In this document: in pieces, positions 20,830 through 29,978 of the stretch
Position numbering within the stretch: position 1 is the first letter of the stretch
Layout: each line of letters opens with the position of its first letter
Assembly: GCA_900323505.1 (NCBI GenBank)
Contig: OOIN01000003.1
Location: 62,001-126,000, forward strand
Length of the DNA stretch: 64,000 bases
Direction of reading: 5' to 3'
Source of the DNA: Ustilago trichophora
Taxonomy: Eukaryota; Basidiomycota; Ustilaginomycetes; Ustilaginales; Ustilaginaceae
Notes under the pieces: generated by a model
What the model was told of the DNA's origin: nothing
The model's database searches: none
What the model saw: only the letters and a program-made list of their open reading frames with translations
Position numbers and translations under genes: made by a program

Positions 20830-22140
20830 TACAGAAGTACCGATGCATATGTAGTACCAATGTGCTGAGTCATTTCCAAGTCCCACCAAATCTGATGTCA
20901 GTACCCCTGTATGGTTGCGTCTGCATTTGTCCAAAGCCTGCATGAGACCCACCATCCAACTTTCCAGAACCCATCATCATCACATACACCATAAATACCA
21001 CTCAATTCCACAATATAACTCTATTCTACTGCATTTCTGGTCACCAGCATGCTGCAACACCCTTTCTCAAAGCGCTCTGTGGCCTTCTGAGCGGTGTCAG
21101 TGGCTGATTGCAACACACATGAGGTTTGGCAGCAGCGAGCATCTTTGGAGCTCAATAATGGACAGCATGACAGCATCCAACAAGCTGCAGCAGCAAACAA
21201 TGTCCCGGAAGCAAGCTTGCACCACTGGAGGCAAGGCTGTCAGTGATAAAAATGGGTGAACCAATAAGACTTCTTTATACAATAGTGTCAGTAATTAAAC
21301 ACTCAAGTGTGACTTACAAGACCAGTGCACGCATTATTAGACGCAAGCACTGCAATGGATAGGTTGCAATCCTATGCAGCATTTGTAAAGTCCAAGAGAT
21401 CCTAGTGAACTGGTCGGTGTTATTATTCCTCCAACCTGTTTACCTAAATCAGCCACTCATGCCAGTGGGGCAGAGGTCTAGAAGTGTGAACTTGATCTGT
21501 CTGAACCCAAAGGTTTGTGTGCACGTTATTGGACAGGTGTCTGCATATTCATGTTACCTATTGGGTGCTTTAGTGCTTGTTGCGATCTCTATCACTAGAG
21601 GACTTGCACTACGGTACGGGACTTAGGTTAATGATTTGATAATATTTCATGTAACTAGTGACAGTGTAGCTTCACTTATATACATGTTGTCCTTCTGACA
21701 AACGTGTTCTCTAAATGACTAAGACACCAGCATTTTTGCTATAGGCTTTGCTGTATGTCTTGTGTATTTGCTATGGTTGTTGCTGCACTTGTTGGGTACT
21801 TGACCAATCAGCAAGTGCGAGCATTTATCACCCAATGAACGTGAAGACGCATGTGCGCATGTTCTCTCATAACAGCTCATTATTGGTCCAGTCGGTGTGT
21901 TCCCCTCAGGTTGGTATGTTCCATGCGTTACCAGCTGCACGTGGGTTTTGGGCAGGATGCACATTGCTGTCTTGACCCTTCAGGTTGGTTGGTCAAGTGG
22001 CACCTTGGTCAGACTGAATGAGCCGACAATGTTGTTGTCCATGCAAAGGGGGAATGGGGGTAGTCCCTAATGTGTGTAGGACCCTTAGCAGGTAAATGTT
22101 GGAGTAAATGTTGAATCTAGGGCAAGGTCAGATGACCCCA
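20830..22140. other. CpG-poor intergenic DNA, nothing recognised
   Basis: About 1.3 kb with short unrelated frames only. CG dinucleotides are visibly scarce and TG/CA common, as in the neighbouring transposon relic. No domain, terminal repeat or RNA gene could be supported. Confidence 0.45.
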
Positions 22141-22146
22141 AAATTT

Positions 22147-22203
22147 GCTTATTGGTCAGAGCATTGGATCATGGACCAAAGGGTCCGGGATTTAATCCAA
22201 AGA
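22147..22203 (+). other. tRNA-like relic (possible SINE head)
   Basis: Contains TATTGGTCAGAGCATTGG, resembling a D-arm/A box, and 27 bases later GGGATTTAATCC, resembling a T-arm/B box with C-to-T changes. The anticodon arm does not form a clean five-pair stem, and the acceptor stem is not evident. It lies directly upstream of the pogo relic. A decayed tRNA or a tRNA-derived SINE is possible; chance is not excluded. Confidence 0.25.
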
Positions 22204-22269
22204 CATGTGCACGTGTCTTTTGTGTTGTGGGCTGAAATGCTTGAAGTGCAAGATGATTATCAAACGACT

Positions 22270-23701
22270 TATGTTGTCCAACAGTCAGCCCAAAAACCAA
22301 GCTCAAAGCCATCAGCAACACCTTACTCCAACCAAAGAGTCGGGTCTGCTTGAGTTCATCCGCTGTTGTGCCTGCAGCGGCTTTGCCCTGACACCGGCGC
22401 TTCTCCATGAGCATGCCAACAATATCATTTGTTCCAATCCTGCTTGTTGCCAAGCCCCAGACGTCACACACACGTGGCTGCAGGCGACTGCTTTGGCACC
22501 CAACAATTTGGTCCCATTGGTCTTGGTGCCTCGACCATGCATGGCTTTCCAGAGCCACAGAGACCATAATACAAGAATGGTTCAATTGTCTGGCTGAGAT
22601 TATGCGTGAGTATCATGTAGCATCCACAAACGTTTTCAATATGGATGAGATAGGGTTCATGTTTGGTCAGGCTGGAAGCGATTGAATCATTGTGTCTTCC
22701 GGCAAGCCAGCAGCTTGGTACAAGGCACAGCCAGGAACATGTGTGTTGGCAACTATAATTGATTGCATCAGAAGCAGTGGTCAGGTACTATTGCCACTCA
22801 TTATCACCAAAGGCCAAGTACACACAGTCAGGGAACAGCGGCATATGGAAGGTGTACCAGCTTCCTGGAAATTTGCCAAGACCAACAATGGCTGGACGTC
22901 CCACGCTCTTGGTCTGGAATGGCTCAAAACCATCTTTGAGCCAGAGACAAGGCCATTGACGCCATCAACTTGGCGCTTGCTCATCATCAATGGCCACAAG
23001 TCTCACACCAGCAAGCCATTCCTCAACCTTTGCTGGAACAGGAACATCATTCCATTCCTGCTTCCAGCTTAGCAACCCACATCATGCAACCTCAGGATGT
23101 CTCAATCTTTGGCCCACTTTTGGCTTTGGTCAAGCATCTGATCTCAGATGCTGCAACCCACGTGAGCAATGTTGATAAGCCAATATTTGTAACAATGTAC
23201 ACTCAGGCATGAGAGAAGGTTCTAATGCAGGCACAAGCCTGTAAGGCCTTCTCTGACAGCGGAATCACACTTCATCTGAGTGTGAATAAGGCCCTTGACC
23301 AACTACCTGGGTCAGGAACACAGCAACACCAACAACTGCTGCAGGAATGTGCCATACCAAATTCATGGACTGTTTTTGAAACCACCATTGCTGTACTAGC
23401 TCAGGAACAGGACCCACAAGAAGCCTGAAAGCTCAGTAACTCAATTTCACAAGCACATGCACAGACGGAAGCAGCACTTGCAGCTTCTTGGGTTGAGGTC
23501 GATCTGTTGCAATTGGAGCTGGAGCAAAGGAACAAAACATTGACAAGGAGGGGCAAGAAGAGGAAGGATGGTGATCAAAGGGTGCTATCATGGATGAAGA
23601 TGATCACAAGAGAGGAAGCAGAGCAAAAGTCAGTTGGAAAGGGAGCATACAAGGGTAAGAACACAAGGTCTTCTCAGTTTGAAGAGGCTGTCGGCATGTG
23701 A
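22270..23701 (+). pseudogene. Decayed pogo-like (DDE_1) transposase
   Basis: Three frames together read as a pogo/Tc1-mariner transposase. First, a CENP-B-like helix-turn-helix: LTPTKESGLLEF and LLHEHANNI. Then the DDE core: VFNMDEIGFMFG with the first Asp, LATIIDCIRSSGQVLLPLII, NGWTSHALGLEWLKTIF and LLIINGHKSHTSKPF. Finally, in a shifted frame, ATHIMQPQDVSIFGPL. The second catalytic Asp (usual IDGHxSH) reads Asn. There are in-frame TGA codons at 22683, 23210 and 23426, and at least two frameshifts (about 22560 and 23060). The product cannot be functional. The tail (23507-23701) is Lys/Glu-rich. No terminal inverted repeats were found by eye. Confidence 0.75.
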
Positions 23702-23721
23702 TACCCAGACCACACACCGAG

Positions 23722-23749
23722 GAGGAGGTGTTCGTGAGAACACCTCCTC
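23722..23749. repeat. Perfect 12-bp hairpin
   Basis: GAGGAGGTGTTC, four-base loop GTGA, then GAACACCTCCTC. It sits 21 bp past the end of the transposase relic and begins the block in which CpG content rises. No T-run follows directly. Its role is unknown. Confidence 0.6.
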
Positions 23750-23880
23750 GAAGACAAGAGACAGACTTTTTATTGCGGCGTGGAACTGTGGGCGAATTCT
23801 TCTGCTATCTATAACTATTATTTTGTGTTTTTTTTTTTTTTTTGGGTTTTTGTTGGTCATGGTGGAACGGGCTGAGGTTC

Positions 23881-25314
23881 TTATATCTGGTTGAGTATCT
23901 TGAGGGCATTCTGGTTCTCGCGTATGTCGCTGCCTTTTGATGGGTGGTGGACATGAACAAAGAAATCGAATTCCTCTGTGGTATACCAGACGTTGCAGGC
24001 TTCGTCAACTTGTAGTGCAAGGACGTGATATCGGGTTGGGTTTTGTCGAGCATAGAGTTGTATAACTTCGCTATCGCGTTTGTAAAGGGGCCTATTGGCC
24101 AGGTCAAGTACAGCGTGATACATGGCCATGTTTCCACTCAGCGTACGCTCCTTGAAGTTGCCATGGTTCATGCTGTGAAAGTGGGCAAGCCGGACGTCAA
24201 AGGTGGTCCACTGTGGGTTCATTGCGGTGTGGTGGCGGATGGCAAGACGTTTGGTTACTAGGGTACCCCTAAAATACATGTCCAGGTATTGTCGAAGCAG
24301 GACAGGTACGATCGTCGTGATCAAGGTGCTGCCGACCAGGTCGGAAATGACCTCCCAGTAAGCTTCCTTGGATAGGGAGCTGAAGCCTCCGACACGGATC
24401 GTGAGGTTGTGTGGAGAGTGGTCCTTGTAGAACAGCTGCTGGAAGCGCGATTTGTAAATGCGCTCCAGTGCTTGATGCTGGTCGGCCAGATCGATCAGGA
24501 GGAGGAGCTCGGCAAGGTCTTTTCGCACGTCGTTATACCCGCGCATGTCTTCATCAGGTTTCAGCGCTCCTCCGTGCCAGTTGAAGTTCTTGAGGAATTC
24601 CTGTGTGGTCCGTCACGCCCAGCAGAAGGGCAAGCACATAGTCCCATCGACATCAAACACCTCAGTCTGCTGGATAGTCTGGATAGGGCCGAGGTGCGCG
24701 AAGCTTTCCATCCGAGGTGCAGAGGCGTCTTCCAATGTGGCCGCTGGAGCCATCATGAGGTGAGGTTCACAATGGAAGATTAGGAAGCTCATGTCAGGAG
24801 GTGTGTCGGCGGTTGTGCCACGAGGGATGCTGTCGGTTCGTGATGAGTGATTGTCGACGGGATTCAAAGGCGGGCTGTCGATGCTTTGATCGTCAAGTGC
24901 ACCATTGATCCCGCCAGGAGTGGCCATTTGTTTATGAAGAGGTGCTGGGGCAATCACCACGTTGCTGGCCAAAAAATTGTCCATGTCGATGTACATGTCG
25001 TTTGTCGTGGCGGCGTCGTTAGCAATTGCGGGAGGTTGCTCTGTTTTAATTGCACCGAGTCCACTTCTGTTGCGTGGGTTGGTGCTCGGCTGAGTGGGTG
25101 CTGTGGCGTCCTCGTCTTGGTTGGGGGGATGGCTACTAGCTCTTCCCATGGCTCCCACGCCGGAGGAGGAGGCGGTATGGACGACGTGCTGTTGTACCAT
25201 GTCGGTGGTCGTGTCGGTGTCGCGTTGGTGTGCAGTGGGAAAGCTGATGGGTCCCTGAGTATGCCTGTTGCGGCGGGAGCGACGTGGGATCGAGGTGATG
25301 GTTCTCTTGGCCAT
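23881..25314 (-). pseudogene. Unrecognised ORF of about 478 codons interrupted by one in-frame TGA
   Basis: An ATG at 25314 opens 233 codons ending at TGA (24613-24615). The same frame continues without a break for 244 more codons to TAA at 23881. Thus a single codon change would separate an intact gene from this form. The N-terminal half is basic and disordered. The C-terminal half is well-mixed and globular-looking, with a helix pair around LAELLLLIDLADQHQALERI that faintly resembles the end of BTB/POZ domains; I do not assert that. Alternatives are a real gene with a 233-residue product, or a decaying gene carried by a mobile element. No intron that removes the TGA was seen. Confidence 0.45.
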
Positions 25315-26700
25315 TGTCGGCTGGTGTGGAAGGAGGAGGTGTTGGGGCGGGTGAAGCGATTGGGGAAGGGTCGTGAGGACCCAAACTTTATGTAAGTGTT
25401 GTGCAAAGGGTGGCGTCAGGGTGTTTCTTAGTGTTCACGATAATGAGTAGTCGCGGAACAGGGCCAACCTATACGGTGCGCTGGATGCCAATGTGTTTAG
25501 CATTGGCACTGTCGTCGTGTGCTTGCCATTTGGGGACAAAAGTTCGTTGGTCAGGCAGGGTGGGTTCGTTCGTTCCTTGGTTCACCTCGTCGTTGACGGC
25601 GTTTTATTTGTGTTGTGGGCTTGTCTCGAGAGCCGCTCCAAGTAGGGTGCTGGCGAGGCTGTTGTGGTGCACGAGTGTGCTGTTGAGTTCAACCCAATGA
25701 TGCCCCTCATCGAGAGCTGGTCATGTTTATGAGGTTGTTGTCGTTGATGTGGCTGTGTGACACATCCAAACTCAGTGGGCCGGATGTGATAGGAGAGGGT
25801 GGTGAGACGTATGGTTCATTGTGCGTTACCCCTGTTTCCGCCCTACGTACTTGCTGGTGGCGTGATGGGCGATGGGATGTGGTTGCCAGCGAGGTGGGTG
25901 CCAGATGGAACCTAGCTCATACACCATGCTGGGCTGACCGCCAAGTTGCGGCCGTGATGAAGTGGTGCTGGGTGGTTTGGGCAAATGGCGACCGAGAGGG
26001 CCATCCTCTTGTGCCGGTCAGATTTAGGCGGGGGTTTTACGAGTGGGAGAAAGCATGGAGGGGCGGGGCACAGGTCCTTGGGAGCAAGGTAACAATGAAA
26101 CTGGGCGTCAGTATTGAGGGGGAGGCCAGGTGCATTGTCCTTGGGTCCTCATCACGGTGGGAGAGCACATCACATGAGTCTCGAGTGCTCGATGAACGAG
26201 GCCCTCGTTACACTCGGTGATCAGGGACAGTGAAGTCGCCGAGGTAGCACGTTGGAGGAGAAGGAGGTTCAGACTTTGTGTGGATTCAGGTGGGATGAGC
26301 GTGTCTATGTGCAGGAGGGGTGTGTTTGGTCGGGCTGAATTCCTCATTGAAAGCGATGGGGCAATTTTAGCCCGAGGTTCTTGGCTTGTTATGCCGGTGT
26401 TGCGTCCGGATCGGTCGACCTGTGTTTCTCATTTGCTTTGCCTAGCTCAAATGGCTTGGTATAGCTTAAAGTAGTCTATGACTGTTGAGCATGTCAATTG
26501 TTCCAAAGAATTCAATAAACCGATAGCCGGAAAGGCTGAGGTCAGGAGTCAAGGGTGAGCTGAAGCGCTAATGAGGACGATCGTGAGGTAATGGCAGCGT
26601 GTCCAGAGACAGGTCGCAAGCTGCTGTATCACGCTAAAGGGACGATGTGGTTGCTATGTTTCTGAATTGCAAACGGGCCAAGGTGAGGTCGCAATCAGGA
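25315..26700. other. Non-repeat DNA in the accessory block, nothing recognised
   Basis: About 1.4 kb of mixed, CpG-containing sequence upstream of the interrupted ORF. Short frames exist on both strands but none has domain content or compositional support. The segment just above 25314 would be its promoter. Confidence 0.4.
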
Positions 26701-26710
26701 GGCTGATAAG

Positions 26711-26885
26711 ACCATGTCAGGGTCTCCATGCAGTCGAGGAATGAACTTTTATTTATTTAAAGGGACAGGACCGTGTCAGGGTCTCAATGCGGTCTGGGGA
26801 CAGACTCTAATTTTATTTTATTTTTGAAAGAAGGGACAAGACCGTGTCAAGGTCATAATGTGGTCTAGAAACGGTCGTAAAAAGG
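26711..26885. repeat. Three degenerate tandem units of 59-71 bp
   Basis: Units begin at about 26711, 26770 and 26841 with ACCATGTCAGGGTCTC, ACCGTGTCAGGGTCTC and ACCGTGTCAAGGTCAT. Each continues to a GCAGTC, GCGGTC or GTGGTC word and, in the first two, a T/A-rich stretch. Confidence 0.65.
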
Positions 26886-27415
26886 GTTGACAAAAGGAAA
26901 GGGCGTGTCGTAATGAAATCTTCGAGCATAGTGGATGGATGAATGAGTCGCAGAGAGGCGTCGGCCGGTGGGATGAAATAAGATTCGGAGAGATTGTTGA
27001 AGAGGTCAGGAATGAGTTTGTCGGAAATTTTGGGGCCAAACCCAGTGGGACCTAATGAGAGTGGCGGTGATGGTCGTCTTGCCCATGTGTCAGGGAAGCC
27101 CTGATTTAGGTACGTGGAGCGGTTCTCTGGGTGGGTCAACAATGCCTGCCTGCTGTATGCACTTTGGCTGGGTTTCCAATCGTCTCCGTATGTGTCTCGT
27201 GTTCCTCAGACTCGTCTCTGAACAGCTGTGTCCGTAGCCAGGCTATTTCAGCATCATTTGGGTCTTTGGGGTCTAGATCTAGGTCCTGGAGTCGTGCCAT
27301 GGCATTGTCTTCCAAAGTTGCCGCAGGTGGTGAGCTTGATGTGAGGTCGAGAATCGTGTCTGTTTCGTCCGGAGCTCGTCGTTTATGTCGGACAAATGTT
27401 GTTGGGGAAGCCGAG
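26813..27415 (-). pseudogene. Broken unrecognised ORF (two frames)
   Basis: On the minus strand one frame reads from about 27415 through RHKRRAPDETDT and WLRTQLFRDESEEHET to a stop at about 27142. A second frame reads on from there through THPENRSTYLNQGFPDTW and LIPDLFNNLSESYF to TAA near 26813. Composition and continuity suggest one former coding region of about 195 codons with a one-base frameshift near 27142. No family is recognised. Its C-terminal end overlaps the tandem repeats. It lies in the same strand and block as the 23881-25314 ORF. Confidence 0.35.
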
Positions 27416-27544
27416 TGTCATTCCCTTGGTAAGGGAGGTGGTTGCTGCATCGGTGTGGTCAGTGGATCCGAGCTCAGCGTGATGGCAACTTCTCTCGCCG
27501 TTCCCACGAGCGAGAGGAGGAGGAGGTGGAGGAGGCCAAGGTAG

Positions 27545-28328
27545 TCTCTGGTGGCAACAAAGCACCTCATGATGGCAACAAAGGGCTCTTGGCATCACCA
27601 AGCATCTCTGCTACACCTGCAGAGCCAAATTTCACAAACAACATTGATCCTGAACTGTGCCTTGACGTCATCAATGACGATGACCTCGGTGGCTTTGGAT
27701 TCTTTGATATCATGCCTGTAGCAAGCTCATCACATGTCCGACTTTGATTCTGTTTATCTCAACATGTATTGTAGCATCTCAGGAACACACCATTGAAGTT
27801 TGACTTGGATTGGATTAACAGACTGCTGAGATCGCGATCACGCCGAGTACTACCATCAGACTGAAAATTAAGCTCGGAGAACGCGTCGGTACTACATCCG
27901 CGTCGGTACTACTGTAATTACGTTACGATGTGATTTCAGTCTTTGTTCAGTCCCAAACCAGTTCATGATTCCACCCTCATCACGCGCGCGCACAACGAAG
28001 GAGTCCAAGCAGGAAAATGACAGTTAGAAGAGCGGCAATAATACACAGACAAGTCAGCTGGGTTCGACGCAGCACAGCTGTGCAAAAGCCCAAGCGAGTT
28101 TGCGATGGCAGCTGACTTGAGGGAGAGTTGAGAGAAAAGGTCCGAAACTAGAACGCGACAAGAATGCACAAAGCCTGGAAGCCAGGTGCAGCACATGCGC
28201 CAAGGAACAACTACAACATTACGAGAAACGGAACGGCGTGGTATAGGTAGCGACAGGAACCGACTTGGCCGGGTCGTAGCCGCAAAGTGGATTACGTACG
28301 ATCGAGAAGAACGCGCAAGGGTACCACT
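27545..28328. other. Right flank of the accessory zone, no gene supported
   Basis: 27545-27780 is CpG-poor with an acidic short frame on the + strand (ending near 27747) that may be transposon debris. From about 27780 host-like composition returns. A short direct repeat CGCGTCGGTACTAC-type occurs at about 27880-27912. The 3' UTR of the HMG gene lies at the right edge. Confidence 0.4.
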
Positions 28329-29978
28329 TCAGGATTCGAGACCGTTGTTGCTTTCGTATTCGCGGCGCAGACGCTCGTAGCGAGCCTTGTCGGCTTCGGC
28401 GCGGTCCAGATAGGGCTGCTTTTCGGTCTCGCTGAGACTTCGCCACTTGGCGGCAGCAAGAACACTCTGCTTGGTGGTCTCCTGCTCACCCTCAAAGACG
28501 GCTTGTGTCATATTGGGATCGGCTCGGATGGCTCGGAGGAACAGGAAGTAAGCGGAAAGGGGCTTCTTGGGGGCGTTGGGGTCCTTGAGGTTACCCTTTC
28601 TCGACTTGCCGGCCTTTCGCTGAGCGGATCGGTATAGGTTCTCTTGACGAATGTCCTCGGGTGTGAGCTTAGACTTCCAGTCAGCCATCTCTCGCTCCCA
28701 CTGCTCCTTAGCCTCGAGACTGCGGCGGTGGAACTCTTGCTTCTTGGACTCGGGAAGAGCAGCGTAACGCTGACCAGCATCTTTGGCGACGTGAGCCACG
28801 TTGAGACGCTCATCGGGGCTCTGAGCCTTGATCTTCTGGAGCTCCTCGGTGAAGAAGATCTGCCATGCCGAGGGAGCCTGCTTGGGAGGCTTGAGACGCG
28901 ACTTGAGAGCAGAAGGCTTGGGAGGATCCTCGCTCTTCTTAGCCTTCTTAGCAGGCTTGGCCTCGGCAGCAGGCTCGGGCTGGGAGTAAGGGTGAGCCTT
29001 AGCCTTTGCCTTGGGCGCATCGGCGCTGGCACCCTTCTTGGAGCCCTTGGCCTTGGGCTCGGGAGCAGACTTAGCAGGGGCAGCAGCAGCGGCGGTCTTC
29101 TTCTCGGCCTTGGGTGCCTTGGGAGCTTTGGGGGCCTTGGCGGTCTTGCTGGAGCCTTTGGCAGCAGCCTGGGTGCCGGTCGTGCTGGCAGCGGGGGCAG
29201 CAGCGGTGCTGGCAGACGAGGGAGGTGCGCCAGCCTGGCTAGGAGAAATGCTCTGGAGGTTCTGAGGCTGGAAGTACTGGTGGTAGTGCGATTGCTGACC
29301 GAAGCCGTGGTTGCCAAAGTCGCTGCCAGAAGAACCTCCGCCGGGAGCACCCATCATGGGGTTGGAACCAGCACCGCCGACCATGCCACCCATGCCGCCG
29401 TGGGCAGCCTGTCCGGGGACATGCGAATAGTGCTGCTGGGGCGACGAGTGGTGAACGCCGTAGCCATACATGGACATGGGACCGGTGTTCTGGCCACCCG
29501 AGATGTGAGCGTGAGAGGGGTTGGGCGAGTGCTGAGGATACGACAGCTGGGAGGGCATGGCATGCGACTGGCCGCCGTAGCCGTAGGCGTGGTGGCCCAT
29601 GCTTCCGTGGCTGCCGTTGCTCTGGCCGGCGCCGAGAGGGGGAAGCTGCATGCCTCCGTAGTGAGACGGCGCGTTGCCGTTGTCCATACCGATGTTGCGC
29701 GAGTGCTGTCGTGTAGGCAGAAGAAGTGTTCGATTGTCAGTATGGTTGAAGAGACTTTGCAGACGCGATCCACGCGTCGTCTTTGACACGCGGAAAGAAG
29801 ATTCGATCAAACGTACCATAGCTGCTGGGTTGAAATACTGGCCTCCGGAAACGTCGTCGGAGCTTGAGTGACCGTGGTGATGATGACTGTGGTGACCAAG
29901 TGCGTCAGATGGTTGCATCCTTCGGGCCTGGGCTTGAGCGGCCGCTTCTTGCGGCGATACGAGGTGCTGCGAGTCCAT
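28329..29978 (-). CDS. Two-HMG-box chromatin protein
   Basis: The frame is open for 549 codons from ATG 29978, but a 111-nt segment (29816 down to 29706) has a GTACGT donor, a TACTGAC branch-like site and a CGACAG acceptor. Its length is a multiple of three and it has no stop. Spliced exons 29978-29817 and 29705-28329 give 512 residues. The N-terminal half is His/Gly/Ser/Gln-rich; the middle is Lys/Ala/Pro-rich (KAPKAPKAPKA), like a histone-H1 tail. Box 1 spans about 327-398 (PKQAPSAWQIFFTEEL) and box 2 about 429-505 (PNAPKKPLSAYFLFLRAIR). Tandem boxes with a basic linker suggest non-sequence-specific DNA bending in the nucleus. It is not obviously the single-box pheromone-response factor of smuts. 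Confidence 0.85.
   Translation of the reverse strand: MDSQHLVSPQEAAAQAQARRMQPSDALGHHSHHHHGHSSSDDVSGGQYFNPAAMVRLIESSFRVSKTTRGSRLQSLFNHTDNRTLLLPTRQHSRNIGMDNGNAPSHYGGMQLPPLGAGQSNGSHGSMGHHAYGYGGQSHAMPSQLSYPQHSPNPSHAHISGGQNTGPMSMYGYGVHHSSPQQHYSHVPGQAAHGGMGGMVGGAGSNPMMGAPGGGSSGSDFGNHGFGQQSHYHQYFQPQNLQSISPSQAGAPPSSASTAAAPAASTTGTQAAAKGSSKTAKAPKAPKAPKAEKKTAAAAAPAKSAPEPKAKGSKKGASADAPKAKAKAHPYSQPEPAAEAKPAKKAKKSEDPPKPSALKSRLKPPKQAPSAWQIFFTEELQKIKAQSPDERLNVAHVAKDAGQRYAALPESKKQEFHRRSLEAKEQWEREMADWKSKLTPEDIRQENLYRSAQRKAGKSRKGNLKDPNAPKKPLSAYFLFLRAIRADPNMTQAVFEGEQETTKQSVLAAAKWRSLSETEKQPYLDRAEADKARYERLRREYESNNGLES

Noticed and set aside
21372..21398. Second tRNA-like relic (GGTTGCAATCC word)
   Set aside because: A B-box-like word alone with no A box or stems at tRNA spacing.
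23722..23749. Helitron 3' end
   Set aside because: The hairpin is not followed by a CTRR end at the usual 10-12 bases, and no Rep/helicase coding is present.
24613..24615. Selenocysteine or programmed readthrough at the TGA
   Set aside because: Fungi of this group are not known to use selenocysteine and no supporting structure was visible; a nonsense mutation is simpler.
28644..29786. 380-codon open frame on the + strand
   Set aside because: Antisense to the HMG gene, rich in Leu/Gly from complement of Lys/Ala/Pro codons.
28329..29978. Mating-related pheromone response factor
   Set aside because: The protein has two HMG boxes with a histone-like basic linker at the C-terminus, unlike the single-box regulator, and no mating-type genes are nearby.
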